From JASLQO01 sp002327525 (lineage in GTDB: Bacteria; Pseudomonadota; Gammaproteobacteria; Pseudomonadales; Azotimanducaceae), in the NCBI GenBank assembly GCA_030744435.1, contig JASLQO010000032.1:62001-126000 (forward strand): a stretch of DNA of 64,000 nucleotides, read 5' to 3'. The notes beneath the pieces are model-generated. The model did no database searches and had not been told where the DNA came from. It was given only the letters and a program-made list of their open reading frames with translations. Made by a program: the position numbers and the translations under genes. Positions 35,434 through 44,815 of the stretch are shown one piece after another (the first letter of the stretch is position 1; every line of letters begins with the position of its first letter).

Positions 35434-36660
35434 ATGTTGGACATTTGGAAACCGATTTTCCTGACGTTGACCGTGGTGATGGTCGCCGCACAGATGCCCG
35501 GTGCGTTGGCAGCTGACGAAACCGAGATGATCGAAGCACTGAAGGCGCAGGTCGAGGTGCTGACCACACGACTGGAGGCACTCGAGGCGATCGTTGCGCG
35601 GCCGGTGGAGCAGACCTACAGCTCGCCACAAACGTCGAACAAAGTCGCAGCCCGTGAGTGGAAGGAGCGCCTTCGCTGGAAAGGCGATCTGCGTTACCGG
35701 CACGAGAGCTTCGACGTCGAAGACCGACGCGACCGCACTCGTCAGCGCATCCGCGCACGCGCGGCGCTCATCGCCGACGTGAACGAAAACGTAGAAGTCG
35801 GATTCGGGCTCGCAACCGGGGGCGACGATCCGGCGTCTACCAATCAGAGCCTCGGCGATGGTTTTTCGACCAAGGCTATCCAGCTGGATCTGGCCTACGC
35901 CAGGTGGGCCAGCCCCATCGACGGGTTCGATGTCATCGCCGGCAAGTTCAATAATCCGTTCCTTCGCATCGGTGGCAATGGTCTGCTGTGGGATGGCGAT
36001 CTCAATCCCGAAGGGCTGGCACTCGCCTTTGAACGAGGCGCGTGGTTCGGTTCCGCCGTCGGCCTGTGGCTGAATGAAGAATCGCGCGACGAGGACAGCT
36101 ACCTGGTCGGTGTTCAGGGTGGTCTGAACGCCGATCTCGGTGATGCCGTGGCCCTGACGGCGGGAATCGGCTATTTCAATCTGCTGGACCTCGAAGGCCG
36201 GCCGCCGATTTTCGACGGTGACCCGCGAGGCAATACGCTGCGAGCCGATGGAGCGCTCGCCTACGGATACGAAGAACTGGAGGCCTTCGCCGAGCTGAAC
36301 ATGGATCTTGGCGCTAACACGCTCTCGTTGTTCGCCGATTACGTGACCAACCTCGATGCCAGCAGGTACGACACCGGCTATGCCCTCGGTGCCCGGCTCG
36401 AGGGCAAACACAACGACCGTTCCTGGCGTTTCGAGTACGCTTATCAGGATCTGGAAGCCGACGCCGTGTACGCTCTGTTGGCGGATTCGGATTTCGCGGG
36501 AGGAGGTACCGATGGCAAGGGACACATCATCAAGGGCGGTTACGCCCTGACGCCGCGCATCGGGCTCAAAGGGACACTGTTTGTCACTGAGCGCGGCGGC
36601 AACGCGGGCAGTGAACACGACTACAACAGGCTGCAACTGGATATCAGTTTCAAGTACTGA
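35434..36660 (+). CDS. Outer-membrane porin-like protein
   Basis: The 408-residue protein has a signal peptide (cleavage likely after ALA at residue 26), then a short coiled coil (EMIEALKAQVEVLTTRLEALEAI) and a long series of alternating beta strands. It ends in FKY, the C-terminal aromatic signature of outer-membrane barrels. This architecture matches the putative-porin group (Porin_5-like) seen in gammaproteobacteria, where the coiled coil may trimerise or touch peptidoglycan. Cargo is unknown. A possible Pho box lies upstream. Confidence 0.8.
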   Translation: MLDIWKPIFLTLTVVMVAAQMPGALAADETEMIEALKAQVEVLTTRLEALEAIVARPVEQTYSSPQTSNKVAAREWKERLRWKGDLRYRHESFDVEDRRDRTRQRIRARAALIADVNENVEVGFGLATGGDDPASTNQSLGDGFSTKAIQLDLAYARWASPIDGFDVIAGKFNNPFLRIGGNGLLWDGDLNPEGLALAFERGAWFGSAVGLWLNEESRDEDSYLVGVQGGLNADLGDAVALTAGIGYFNLLDLEGRPPIFDGDPRGNTLRADGALAYGYEELEAFAELNMDLGANTLSLFADYVTNLDASRYDTGYALGARLEGKHNDRSWRFEYAYQDLEADAVYALLADSDFAGGGTDGKGHIIKGGYALTPRIGLKGTLFVTERGGNAGSEHDYNRLQLDISFKY

Positions 36661-36700
36661 TGGTCCATAATCCGGCCGCGCTTCCCGGTAGTGAGGACTC

Positions 36701-37597
36701 ATGGCAGGAAAACTCGTCAATCTCGGTTCGCTGTGCATCGACCACGTGTACAGCGTACCCAGCCTCGCCAGGGCCGGTGAGACCATCGCAAGTCAGCGTT
36801 ACGAGGTTCACCCGGGCGGTAAAGGTTTGAATCAGTCCCTGGCCGCGGCTCGCGCGGGCGCATCCGTCCTGCATGTGGGGTGTGTTGGTGGCGACGGGGA
36901 GATGTTGACCGGCGTGCTCTCGGCGGCAGGCGTGGACTGCTCTGCCGTACGCGTCATCGACGGTGCGTCGGGCCATGCGATGATACAGGTGGATCCCGAA
37001 GGCAGAAACGCCATCGTGATCCACGGCGGCGCCAACCGTGCTCTGGAGGCCAACGATGTAGCGGCGGCGCTCGAGTGTTGCGAAGCTGGCGACTGGTTGC
37101 TGCTGCAGAACGAGATCAACGATGTCGAGGGCGTATTGCAACTCGCCGCTGAACGAGGAGTGCGCACTGCGTTCAACGTGGCACCCGTGGATGAGCGGGT
37201 GCACGGATACGATCTCGGCAAGGTGGACCTGCTCATCGTCAACGAGATCGAAGCCGCCGCGCTCGCTGGAATGACCGATCCTGGCGAATGCATGTCGGTA
37301 CTCGCACGGCGTATGCCCGGAGCACTGGTTGTGTTGACGCTGGGTGAGCAGGGTTTGCTCCACTCAAGCGGCGGTAATATACGCGAGATGCCGGCCTTCG
37401 AGGTTCGTGCCGTTGACGAAACCGCGACGGGAGATGCCTTTATCGGTTACTTTATGGCAGGTCTGATTGGCGGAGACGGTCTCGACTCGGCACTGCGCCG
37501 GGGTTCGGCTGGTGGTGCGCTGGCGGCCACCCGGCCGGGTGCGGCGAGTTCCATTCCCACGGCACCGGCAGTGGCGGATCTGCTCAGGGCAAACTGA
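36701..37597 (+). CDS. PfkB-family carbohydrate kinase (ribokinase-like)
   Basis: The 298-residue protein is of the ribokinase family: GSLCIDHVY at the start, HPGGKGLNQSLAAARAG (PfkB signature 1), and DETATGDAFIGYFMAGL (signature 2, with the catalytic Asp). It likely phosphorylates ribose or another pentose or nucleoside; the exact sugar is not determinable. GAGG precedes the ATG. Its 3' end overlaps the convergent HAD gene by 14 bp. Confidence 0.87.
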   Translation: MAGKLVNLGSLCIDHVYSVPSLARAGETIASQRYEVHPGGKGLNQSLAAARAGASVLHVGCVGGDGEMLTGVLSAAGVDCSAVRVIDGASGHAMIQVDPEGRNAIVIHGGANRALEANDVAAALECCEAGDWLLLQNEINDVEGVLQLAAERGVRTAFNVAPVDERVHGYDLGKVDLLIVNEIEAAALAGMTDPGECMSVLARRMPGALVVLTLGEQGLLHSSGGNIREMPAFEVRAVDETATGDAFIGYFMAGLIGGDGLDSALRRGSAGGALAATRPGAASSIPTAPAVADLLRAN

Positions 37598-38231
37598 GGC
37601 CCGTCAGGTCTGCCAGATCGTCTATTGCCTGCGCCTCCGTGACGACCTTGATGGTGCGCATGCCCATTTCTTTCGCCGGCTTCAGGTTGATGCCGAGATC
37701 GTCGAGAAAGACGGCCTGCACAGGATCGATCTCCAGCCGCTCACAGGTCATCTCGTATATACGTGGATTGGGTTTGCGTATGCCTTCCACGCTCGACTCC
37801 ACAACAAGATCGAACACTGCCATGACGGCTGCCATGGCGTCCGCGCGTGTCTGCGAGCGGGCCATGCCGGGGCCGCTGCCGGATTTCACGTTGTTCGTGA
37901 TACACGCGCACTTGAAGTGCTGCGAACAAAACTCCAACACACTCACCATGCGTGGTCGGATGTCGCCACTTAGGAGTTCGATGACCCTGGACCCGGGTAT
38001 GGGGTGGCCCAGCGCCCGAGATTCCGCTTCGAACAGGATGTCGAATTCCTCTATCGAGACGCTCGATGATTCGAACTTCGCCCAGGCATTGCGGTCCGGA
38101 TTGGTCGCGTTGACGGTGCGGATGAAGTCCCTGGGAATGCCGTGTTCGTCCTCGAAACGGTTGAATGCATCGAACGGGCTGGTCGTCAACACGCCGCCGA
38201 AATCCCAGATGATGGCTTTGGTGTCCTGCAT
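37584..38231 (-). CDS. HAD-superfamily hydrolase
   Basis: A 215-residue HAD-IA type phosphatase. Motif I reads IIWDFGGVLT, with the nucleophile Asp retained but Gly in place of the second Asp, as in the epoxide hydrolase N-domain/ACAD10 branch. Motif II is ITNN, the Lys motif is RKPNP and motif IV is FLDDLGINL. ATG 38231 has AGGAAAG upstream. It faces the sugar kinase and may act on a sugar phosphate, but substrate is unknown. Confidence 0.85.
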   Translation of the reverse strand: MQDTKAIIWDFGGVLTTSPFDAFNRFEDEHGIPRDFIRTVNATNPDRNAWAKFESSSVSIEEFDILFEAESRALGHPIPGSRVIELLSGDIRPRMVSVLEFCSQHFKCACITNNVKSGSGPGMARSQTRADAMAAVMAVFDLVVESSVEGIRKPNPRIYEMTCERLEIDPVQAVFLDDLGINLKPAKEMGMRTIKVVTEAQAIDDLADLTGLSLP

Positions 38232-38259
38232 GGTCGTGTGACTTTCCTGTGTGTTGCTG

Positions 38260-39019
38260 CTAGAAGTTGTAGTAACCGCCATCGATGAGAAACGTCTCGG
38301 CGGTGTGATAGTTGCTGGCGGTGCTCATGATGTAGACGGCGATCGCGCCGAAGTCATCGGGCACACCCCAGCGGCGCGCGGGAATGCGCCTCAGGACGTT
38401 GTCCACGAACTTTGGTTGGGCAAGACCCCTCGCGGTCATATCCGTGTCGATCCAGCCCGGTAGTATGCTGTGCGCGGTGACGCCGTAACGTGCGTATTCG
38501 ACGGCCAGTGCCTTGATCATCGAGATCATGGCGTCCTTGGTTGCCGCGTAGTGTTCGCCGCGCGCCTGGCCGGACATGCCTGCGAGGCTGGCGGTCCCAA
38601 CCAGGCGTCCGAACGGATCGCCGTCCGTGGCGCGCTTGCGCATGTGCCTTGCGGCAACGCGAAACGTGTAGAACACACCAGTCTGGTTGACCTCGATGAC
38701 GCGCCGCCACTTCTCTATCGTGGTTTCGTTGAACGCGATACCTCTCCAGCCAATAGCGGCATTGGCGAAGCATCCGTCCACGCGTCTCATCGAAGCAGTG
38801 TTGCACCTGTTCCGCCTCGCTCACGTTGCAAACTATCGCCAATGCCGGTATGCCGACGGACTCGAGTTTGGCGAGCGCGTGTTCGTTCTTCGTGGCATTG
38901 GTGCTCCAGATGCACACCTCGGCGCCGGCCGCCGCCTTCGCCATGCCTAGCCCGATACCGCCATTGCCGCCTGTGACGAGCACGACACGGCCTTCCAGAT
39001 TGAATGGTGTATATGTCAA
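38260..39019 (-). pseudogene. SDR oxidoreductase, frameshifted
   Basis: The first part reads as an SDR N-terminus (EGRVVLVTGGNGGIG, IVCNVSEAEQVQHCFDET) from TTG 39019, with GGAG upstream. The reading frame then changes near 38790, and the rest of the protein (VDGCFANAAIG, YAATKDAMISMI, ILPGWIDTDM, ETFLIDGGYYNF) continues in another frame to a TAG at 38260. A few residues also seem missing at the junction and in the region after the glycine loop. Most likely a recently broken gene; a sequencing error is possible. Confidence 0.75.
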
Positions 39020-39094
39020 AACTGCTCCTGCTTGTTGTCCTGCAACTGCATCTCTAGGATGATCGCCTCCCACGGAGGCGGAAGCAGGCACGCG

Positions 39095-39304
39095 ATGTTA
39101 CCCGAACGGCGACGCCACCCCAATCACCCCAGGCTGATCCGGGTGTTGATCACTTTGTGGCTGGTGGCGGGTGCTGCGTGCATGGCGAGCCTGGCACGCC
39201 TTGGTGTCGTCCGGATCCTGTTGGCTGTATTCCTAAGTTTCGCCATGCTCGACGAACGGGACGAGCTCACCGCCGAGGAACCCGACCGCTCGTGGATTGA
39301 CTGA
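39095..39304 (+). CDS. Hypothetical small membrane protein
   Basis: A 69-residue ORF with a basic N-terminus, one or two hydrophobic stretches (VLITLWLVAGAACMASLA and VVRILLAVFLSFAML) and an acidic tail. I do not recognise a family. It lies in the gap between the broken SDR and the intact SDR gene on the plus strand. No clear ribosome site is seen. Could be real or chance. Confidence 0.3.
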   Translation: MLPERRRHPNHPRLIRVLITLWLVAGAACMASLARLGVVRILLAVFLSFAMLDERDELTAEEPDRSWID

Positions 39305-39343
39305 CATGCTTTCGCCACCGGGCCACACAGGAGTGTTTTGAGT

Positions 39344-40129
39344 ATGGATCTACAGGACGCCGTGGTGATAGTGACCGGCTCCTCATCGGGGGTAGGGGCA
39401 GCCTGCGCGAGACAGCTGGCCGAGCGTGGTTGTAACGTGGTGATCAACTATGCGCACAACGCGGATGGTGCCGAACACACTGCCGCCGAATGCCAGGTGC
39501 TGGGTGTGGGTAGTGAGGTGGTCAAGGCGGATGTCGCGAACGATGAGGAATGCGGGGCGCTGGTTGCTGCCGCCGAGACGCGCTGGGGACGTCTCGACGG
39601 ACTGGTCAACAACGCGGGCACCACCAAATTTTGCGATCACGCCGATCTTGCCGGGCTCGACGCTGAGGATTTTCAGCATATTTATGGCGTGAATACGATT
39701 GGCGCCTTTCAGATGGCACGCGCTGCCGCCCCCCTCATGCGGCGGGGCGGGGCGGGCAGTATCGTCAATGTGGCATCCATCGCAGGTGTCACGGGCCTCG
39801 GCAGTTCAATAGCCTACGCGGCGTCGAAGGGTGCGATGATCACGATGGGATTGTCGCTCGCACGGGTTCTCGGGCCGGAAATTCGCGTCAATACGGTCTG
39901 TCCCGGTTTCATCCAGGGGGAACGGTTGGCCGAGGGCATGGGTGAGGAAGGCTATCGGCTCGCCAAGGAATTCCTCGAGGCCAATACGCCACTGCAGGTC
40001 AGTGCCACACCGGACACCGTCGCGGAGGCAATTCTGTACTTCCTGTCAGGAGCGGGTATCGTCACCGGAGAGACCCTGCTGCTCGACGGTGGCAGTCACC
40101 TGCAGCAGATGCCCTTCGCGCGACGCTGA
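39344..40129 (+). CDS. SDR-family oxidoreductase (FabG-like)
   Basis: The 261-residue NAD(P)-dependent dehydrogenase shows TGSSSGVGAAC, NNAG, VNVASIAGV with the Ser, YAASKGAM with Tyr/Lys, and TGETLLLDGG. It resembles 3-oxoacyl-ACP reductase-like proteins of broad substrate range. ATG 39344 sits 10 nt after CAGGAG; TTG 39338 is too close to it. Substrate is unknown. Confidence 0.88.
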   Translation: MDLQDAVVIVTGSSSGVGAACARQLAERGCNVVINYAHNADGAEHTAAECQVLGVGSEVVKADVANDEECGALVAAAETRWGRLDGLVNNAGTTKFCDHADLAGLDAEDFQHIYGVNTIGAFQMARAAAPLMRRGGAGSIVNVASIAGVTGLGSSIAYAASKGAMITMGLSLARVLGPEIRVNTVCPGFIQGERLAEGMGEEGYRLAKEFLEANTPLQVSATPDTVAEAILYFLSGAGIVTGETLLLDGGSHLQQMPFARR

Positions 40130-40141
40130 CCGGTACGGGTT

Positions 40142-40520
40142 TCAGGAGGGATCTGTGGCACCGCGTGAATGGCGTATGTCCTCGCCGCGCACGAGATACA
40201 CCACGTATTCGGAGATGTTCTTGGCGTGCTCGCCAATGCGTTCGAGCGCGCGCGGCCCACATGGTGTTGACGCCGCGTATGACTTCATCCGACTGCGACT
40301 GCATGTCGGTGATCGAGTCTCCGAGCACCTCGTCGTAGCCGTCGTCCACGGCCTGGTCTGCTGCGATCAGGGCTCCGGCGGCATCTACATCCAGCCGCGT
40401 CAACGCATACAGCGCATTGCTCAGCATGGCCTCGACTTTGGCGTGCAGCGCTCGAATGTCGGCATATTGGTTTGCCGGGTATTCCAACACTGATACCGTC
40501 ATCGCGGTTTTGGCGATTAC
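40142..40520 (-). pseudogene. phoU: phoU remnant (C-terminal half, frameshifted)
   Basis: From 40520 the minus strand reads VIAKTAMTV and ANQYADIRALHAKVEAMLSN, then DDGYDEVLGDSITDM and NTMWAARA, matching the second half of PhoU, the phosphate-signalling regulator. After WAARA the frame shifts by one base near 40250; in the corrected frame it reads LERIGEHAKNISEYVVYLVRGEDIRH to a TGA at 40142. The N-terminal half is missing. No pst genes are nearby. Confidence 0.8.
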
Positions 40521-40573
40521 CCATCCCGTCCCTTAAAATAGTGCGGTGAGCGGATCAGTGGAGCGCGGTTACA

Positions 40574-41242
40574 TTGGGTGAGAAAGTACAGTTGCGGGCC
40601 GAAGACGGTTTCGGTTTCGCGGGCTACGAAGCGCAGCCGGAGGGCGAGCCCAGAGGCGCGGTCGTCGTCATTTAGGAGATCTTTGGCGTGAACGCGCACA
40701 TTCGTGAGGTCGTGGACGGCTACGCCCGGGAGGGCTATGCGGTGGTGGCGCCGCAGATTTTCGATCGTCTCGAGCGGGATGTGGAGCTCGGCTACGACGA
40801 GGCCGGCATGGGTGCGGGCATGGTCGCATTCGCAAAACTGTCGGGCGAGGACGCTCTGAAGGATATCCAGGCGGCCATCGGGTATGCCTCAAGGTACGGC
40901 AAGGTAGGCGTGGTCGGCTACTGTTTCGGCGGCCTATTGACATGGCTGTCTGCCTGCGAACTCGATGGACTGGTTGCCGCGTCTGCCTACTATGGAGGTG
41001 GTATCGCAACGGAGGCCGGCCGTAGCGCCCGCTGTCCGGTGATGATGCATTTCGGCGAGCTCGACGCACATATTCCCATGAGCGATGTAGAGGCGGTGCG
41101 GGAGGCCCAACCCGGCGTGCAGGTTTATACGTACCATGCGGATCACGGATTCAGCCATGATCACCGGGACAGTTATGATGCGACCGCAGCTGCTTCCGCG
41201 CGCGAACGCACTCTGGCTTTTTTCGCGGAGCACCTGGCGTGA
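40574..41242 (+). pseudogene. Dienelactone hydrolase family gene with in-frame stop
   Basis: From TTG 40574 the frame reads GEKVQLRAEDGFGFAGYEAQ and GAVVVI, then a TAG at 40673-40675, then EIFGVNAHIREVVDGYA and on to a normal C-terminus. Intact relatives have VVVIQEIFGVN, so a CAG Gln codon has become TAG. The rest keeps the triad: Cys in GYCFGG, Asp in GELDAHIP, His in HGFSHDH. A shortened 184-residue protein could start at GTG 40688 (GGAG at 40675-40678), but it would lose the first strands and the QE active-site contact. Confidence 0.8.
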
Positions 41243-41532
41243 GTTTGCGAACCGCCATCCTGACGGCGTCCGTTCTGGTATTGGCTACGGCAAGCCCGGG
41301 GCTGATGGCCGCCGAGCGGGTAGACGATGCCACTGCGAAGCGGGCAGTGACCGAATACAACAAAAACGCGGAAGAACGTAAAAAGGTGGTATGCAAGCGG
41401 GTTCGCCAGACCGGATCGCATTTTAAGACGCGCCTTTGCCGAACGCGTGAGCAGTGGGACGACATGCGCGCCACGGCGCAAGACCAGGCGGACAAGCTCT
41501 CACGGGGTACCACAGGCAACACGGGCAGTTGA
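41239..41532 (+). CDS. Small secreted protein with two cysteines
   Basis: A 97-residue protein with a clear signal peptide (cleavage near LMA-AE, about residue 24), then a charged segment KKVVCKRVRQTGSHFKTRLC and CRTREQWDDMRA. The paired Cys with the TGS-RLC-W spacing is seen in a family of small uncharacterised periplasmic proteobacterial proteins. The GTG start overlaps the stop of the dienelactone hydrolase gene. Function unknown. Confidence 0.65.
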   Translation: MSLRTAILTASVLVLATASPGLMAAERVDDATAKRAVTEYNKNAEERKKVVCKRVRQTGSHFKTRLCRTREQWDDMRATAQDQADKLSRGTTGNTGS

Positions 41533-42018
41533 GGCACGCCCGCTATCTGCTGTTAGTGACATTGGCAACCTTGACATCACCTGGGCGTTTGATAATGCTT
41601 CACTTCACGCGAGGGGCGGGGCACTGAGCACGCCGGCAGATACGCACGAGAGCGTGCAGACGAGTCCCCCCACGGGGAGCCGACTTTGGCCGCACAGTCT
41701 GAAACCAGCACCCAACGAATGGGCCAGGTTCCTGATTGGCAGTCGGAGGCGGCTAACTGATTCAAGTCCCCAGTTGGAACTGTCGCGAATGCCACCTCAA
41801 CCGTGAGTCAAAGGTGAGCAAGGGGTAAACAGTGAAAACACAGGCTCAGAGTCAGAATTGTTGTTCAATTATCGGGTGGGGGATATCCAGTGCCAGACCG
41901 CAGACCGCTTGGGCGAGCGCTCCAGATGCTTTGCCGCAGGAGCCGCCGGACAACGATAGTTTCCCACATCAGCACCTCTCAATTTCCGTCCTAACACATC
42001 TCTCCCGCAGGAAGTCGT
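41533..42018 (+). other. Gene-free stretch upstream of the DUF3450-TonB operon
   Basis: About 490 bp without a supportable gene. A consensus TTGACA at 41571-41576 and GATAAT at 41591-41596 are present, but the 14-bp spacing is short. An AATTG-TTGTT-CAATT inverted repeat occurs at 41856-41870. No clear Fur box was found, although one would be plausible before a TonB system. Confidence 0.5.
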
Positions 42019-42795
42019 ATGAATAAAAAACGCATTCAATGGCTGTCGACGCTCGCGCTAGCGGGCGGACTCCTTGTTAGCAGTTCGACGTTGGCATCTT
42101 CGCTGACCGAGATCTACCGGGTGGCAGAGCGTATGAACGCTTCCGCCAAGAGTTCGCAGGCTAAAATCGACGCTCTAACAGATGAGACGCACGTGCTCCT
42201 CAACGAGTACAAGACCGTGCTCAAGGAAATCGAAGGCCTGCGGGTATACAACCGCCAGCTCGAGAAGCAGATCTCCAATCAGGAAGTGGAGATGGCGCAG
42301 TTGTCGGATTCCATCGACAAGGTGACCGTCATCGAGCGCCAGATCACGCCGCTGATGCTGCGTATGATCGATGGGCTGGAGCAATTCGTACAACTCGACC
42401 TGCCGTTCCTGATCGACGAACGCATCGAGCGTGTCGATCGCCTACGGGAGATGATGGATCGAGCGGACGTCTCGGTATCCGAGAAATTCAGCCAGGTACT
42501 GCGGGCCTATCAGATCGAGAATGAGTACGGGCGCACGATGACGCCGTACAGCGATACGATCAACGTGGGTGGTAAGGATCGCAAGGTGGACATCCTCCAG
42601 GTCGGCCGCATCTCGCTGGTCTACCAGACGCCGGATGGGGAGGAGACCGGCATGTGGAACGAGAAGGCCGGCCAATGGGAGCCATTGGACGATGCCTACA
42701 AGGCCCCAGTGCAGACGGGCTTGAGGATGGCGCGCAAGCAGTTGTCCATGGATCTGCTGACCTTACCTGTAAATGGGCCGGAGGCGTCGCGATGA
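42019..42795 (+). CDS. DUF3450 periplasmic coiled-coil protein
   Basis: The 258-residue protein has a signal peptide (cut near STLAS, residue 27), a long coiled coil (about 30-110) with the LRVYNRQLEKQISNQEVEM core, and a C-terminal domain with RISLVYQTPDGE. DUF3450 genes are found at the head of ExbB-ExbB-ExbD-TonB-TPR operons in marine gammaproteobacteria, as here. It is probably an accessory factor of this TonB complex in the periplasm. Overlaps the next gene by 4 bp. Confidence 0.9.
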   Translation: MNKKRIQWLSTLALAGGLLVSSSTLASSLTEIYRVAERMNASAKSSQAKIDALTDETHVLLNEYKTVLKEIEGLRVYNRQLEKQISNQEVEMAQLSDSIDKVTVIERQITPLMLRMIDGLEQFVQLDLPFLIDERIERVDRLREMMDRADVSVSEKFSQVLRAYQIENEYGRTMTPYSDTINVGGKDRKVDILQVGRISLVYQTPDGEETGMWNEKAGQWEPLDDAYKAPVQTGLRMARKQLSMDLLTLPVNGPEASR

Positions 42796-44270
42796 AATTG
42801 ACCAAATTCCTGAAAATTGCGGGGTTGGGTTGCGCACTCACGCTGTCGCCGTGGACGCTGGCGGAACAGGCAACGGGAGCCGCCGCACCGGCGGACGATC
42901 TGACGGTCACGAAGTCCAGCAATCTCGAAGAACTGCTGAGGAAGGTGGAAGAGCGGCGCGTGGTGGAATCGCGCCTGCACAACGAGCGCGAAGCACGATT
43001 TCAGAGTGAAAAGGACAATCAGCAGAAAATGCTGAACGATGCCAAAGCCGAGCGGCGCCGCGAAGAGCGACGTTCGGACCGGCTGGAAACCGCATTCGAG
43101 GAAAACGAGATCCGAATCGGCGATCTGCAGGAGCAGCTCGACCGAAGGCTTGGTTCGTTGCGCGAACTGTTCGGTGTGCTGCAGCAGGTAGCTGGCGACA
43201 CGCGCGGTTTGTTCGAGGGTTCCATCATCTCCGCCGAGTATCCCAATCGCGGTGAGTGGCTCGGCGAGCTTGCCAAGAAGATGGGAACCGCGTCACAGCT
43301 CGCGACCATCGATGAGATGGAGCAGCTCTGGTTCGAACTGCAGCGCGAGATGACCGAATCGGGCAAGGTCACCAAGTTCCCGGGCACGGTCACCATGCTG
43401 AGTGGTGATCAGAACAACACCGATATCATTCGCGTGGGTGCGTTTGCCGTGATAGCAGACGGCGAGTACATCCAGTACGACGTGCAATCCGGCGCCCTGA
43501 TCGAACTGGCGCGCCAGCCCTCGGGACGCTACACGACATCCGCCGAGAATCTGCAAGAGGCGAGCCCGGGAGACATAATCGAGTTCGGCATCGACCCGAC
43601 GCGAGGCGGCTTGCTGGCGCTGTTGATCAACGCAGACACCTGGGGAGATCGCATCGGTTCTCCATTTGGCGGTATTTCCAAGGGTGAGTGCTATCTGCCG
43701 TTCTGTGACGGCCAGGGCGGTGTGCCGGGCGCGGTCATCATACTGGTCGGCATCATCGGGGTACTGCTGTCGATCGAGCGCCTGATCACGTTGTCCATTA
43801 CCGCCACCAAGGTGCACTCGCAACGCAAGAACGAGACGCCGAGCGAGGACAATCCGCTGGGCCGGGTTCTGAAGGTCTACGATGAGAACCGTGACGTCGA
43901 CGTAGAGACCCTGGAGCTAAAACTCGGGGAGGCGATGTTGTCGGAGACACCGGGGCTCACACGAAATATAACGCTCATTCAGGTGATATCGGTGGTTGCT
44001 CCGCTGATGGGTCTGCTCGGAACAGTCATCGGGATGATCACGACCTTCCAGGCGATCACCCTGTTCGGTACCGGTGATCCTAAGACCATGGCTGGTGGTA
44101 TTTCGCAGGCGCTGGTTACCACGGTACTTGGCCTGGTCGTGGCGATTCCTACCACGCTGTTGCACTCGATCGTTGCCAATCAGAGCCGTTCGGTGATTCA
44201 CGTCATCGAGGAGCAAAGCGCGGGGATCATCGCGGAACATGCGGAAGCGGCCGGAAAGCCACTCGGATAG
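42792..44270 (+). CDS. Large ExbB/TolQ-family protein with periplasmic coiled coil (TtpC-like)
   Basis: The 492-residue protein has a signal peptide (about 1-25), a strongly charged coiled coil (about 40-125), a periplasmic region, then a helix at GAVIILVGIIGVLLSIERL and a C-terminal ExbB core with VVAPLMGLLGTVIGMIT. This is the layout of TtpC, the extra component of Vibrio TonB2 systems. ATG 42792 overlaps the DUF3450 stop; the open frame upstream lies inside DUF3450. It should sit in the inner membrane and reach into the periplasm. Confidence 0.9.
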   Translation: MKLTKFLKIAGLGCALTLSPWTLAEQATGAAAPADDLTVTKSSNLEELLRKVEERRVVESRLHNEREARFQSEKDNQQKMLNDAKAERRREERRSDRLETAFEENEIRIGDLQEQLDRRLGSLRELFGVLQQVAGDTRGLFEGSIISAEYPNRGEWLGELAKKMGTASQLATIDEMEQLWFELQREMTESGKVTKFPGTVTMLSGDQNNTDIIRVGAFAVIADGEYIQYDVQSGALIELARQPSGRYTTSAENLQEASPGDIIEFGIDPTRGGLLALLINADTWGDRIGSPFGGISKGECYLPFCDGQGGVPGAVIILVGIIGVLLSIERLITLSITATKVHSQRKNETPSEDNPLGRVLKVYDENRDVDVETLELKLGEAMLSETPGLTRNITLIQVISVVAPLMGLLGTVIGMITTFQAITLFGTGDPKTMAGGISQALVTTVLGLVVAIPTTLLHSIVANQSRSVIHVIEEQSAGIIAEHAEAAGKPLG

Positions 44271-44279
44271 GGCCAGATC

Positions 44280-44795
44280 ATGAGTGATGCATATCTGGCC
44301 ATCTCGAACTTCATGGATCAGGGGGGGAATGTCCTCTACCTGATCGCGGCCCTGACGTTCTTGATGTGGACCATGATTTTCGAACGCATGTGGTATTTCC
44401 AGGCGGAGCACGGCAACGTCATCCGGCATGCCTCCCAGGCCTGGGAGGAACGCCCGGAACGCCGGTCCTGGTCGGCGCACCAGATCAGGGACGCCTTGAT
44501 TTCGGAAGCGTCCGACAAGATCACCGGTAGCCTGCCGCTGATCCAGACCTGTGTCATGCTATGCCCGTTACTGGGCCTGCTCGGCACGGTGACGGGTATG
44601 ATCACAGTGTTCGATGCGATGGCGACTCAGGGGGGCAACGCACGCTCCATGGCCGCCGGGGTTTCCCAGGCGACCATACCGACCATGTCGGGGATGGTGG
44701 CCTCGTTGTCCGGCGTTCTCGGTAGCACGTTTATCAAACGCAAGGTGGATTTCGAGGTCGAGTTGTTCGAAGACCATCTGACCACCGACCACTGA
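44280..44795 (+). CDS. exbB: ExbB-family proton channel subunit (second)
   Basis: A 171-residue, three-helix ExbB protein with the channel motif CPLLGLLGTVTGMITVFDAM. It is the channel-forming ExbB of this second TonB system, distinct from the TtpC-like ExbB just upstream and from the exbB at 6.3 kb. The ATG follows the upstream stop by 9 bp. Confidence 0.93.
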   Translation: MSDAYLAISNFMDQGGNVLYLIAALTFLMWTMIFERMWYFQAEHGNVIRHASQAWEERPERRSWSAHQIRDALISEASDKITGSLPLIQTCVMLCPLLGLLGTVTGMITVFDAMATQGGNARSMAAGVSQATIPTMSGMVASLSGVLGSTFIKRKVDFEVELFEDHLTTDH

Positions 44796-44815
44796 GGCGA
44801 TAAGGAGAACAAACG

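Noticed and set aside
41571..41596. Promoter of the TonB operon
   Set aside because: TTGACA is perfect but the 14-bp spacing to GATAAT is too short.
41447..42026. Small ORFs upstream of DUF3450
   Set aside because: No ribosome sites, no family resemblance, low-complexity composition typical of shadow frames.
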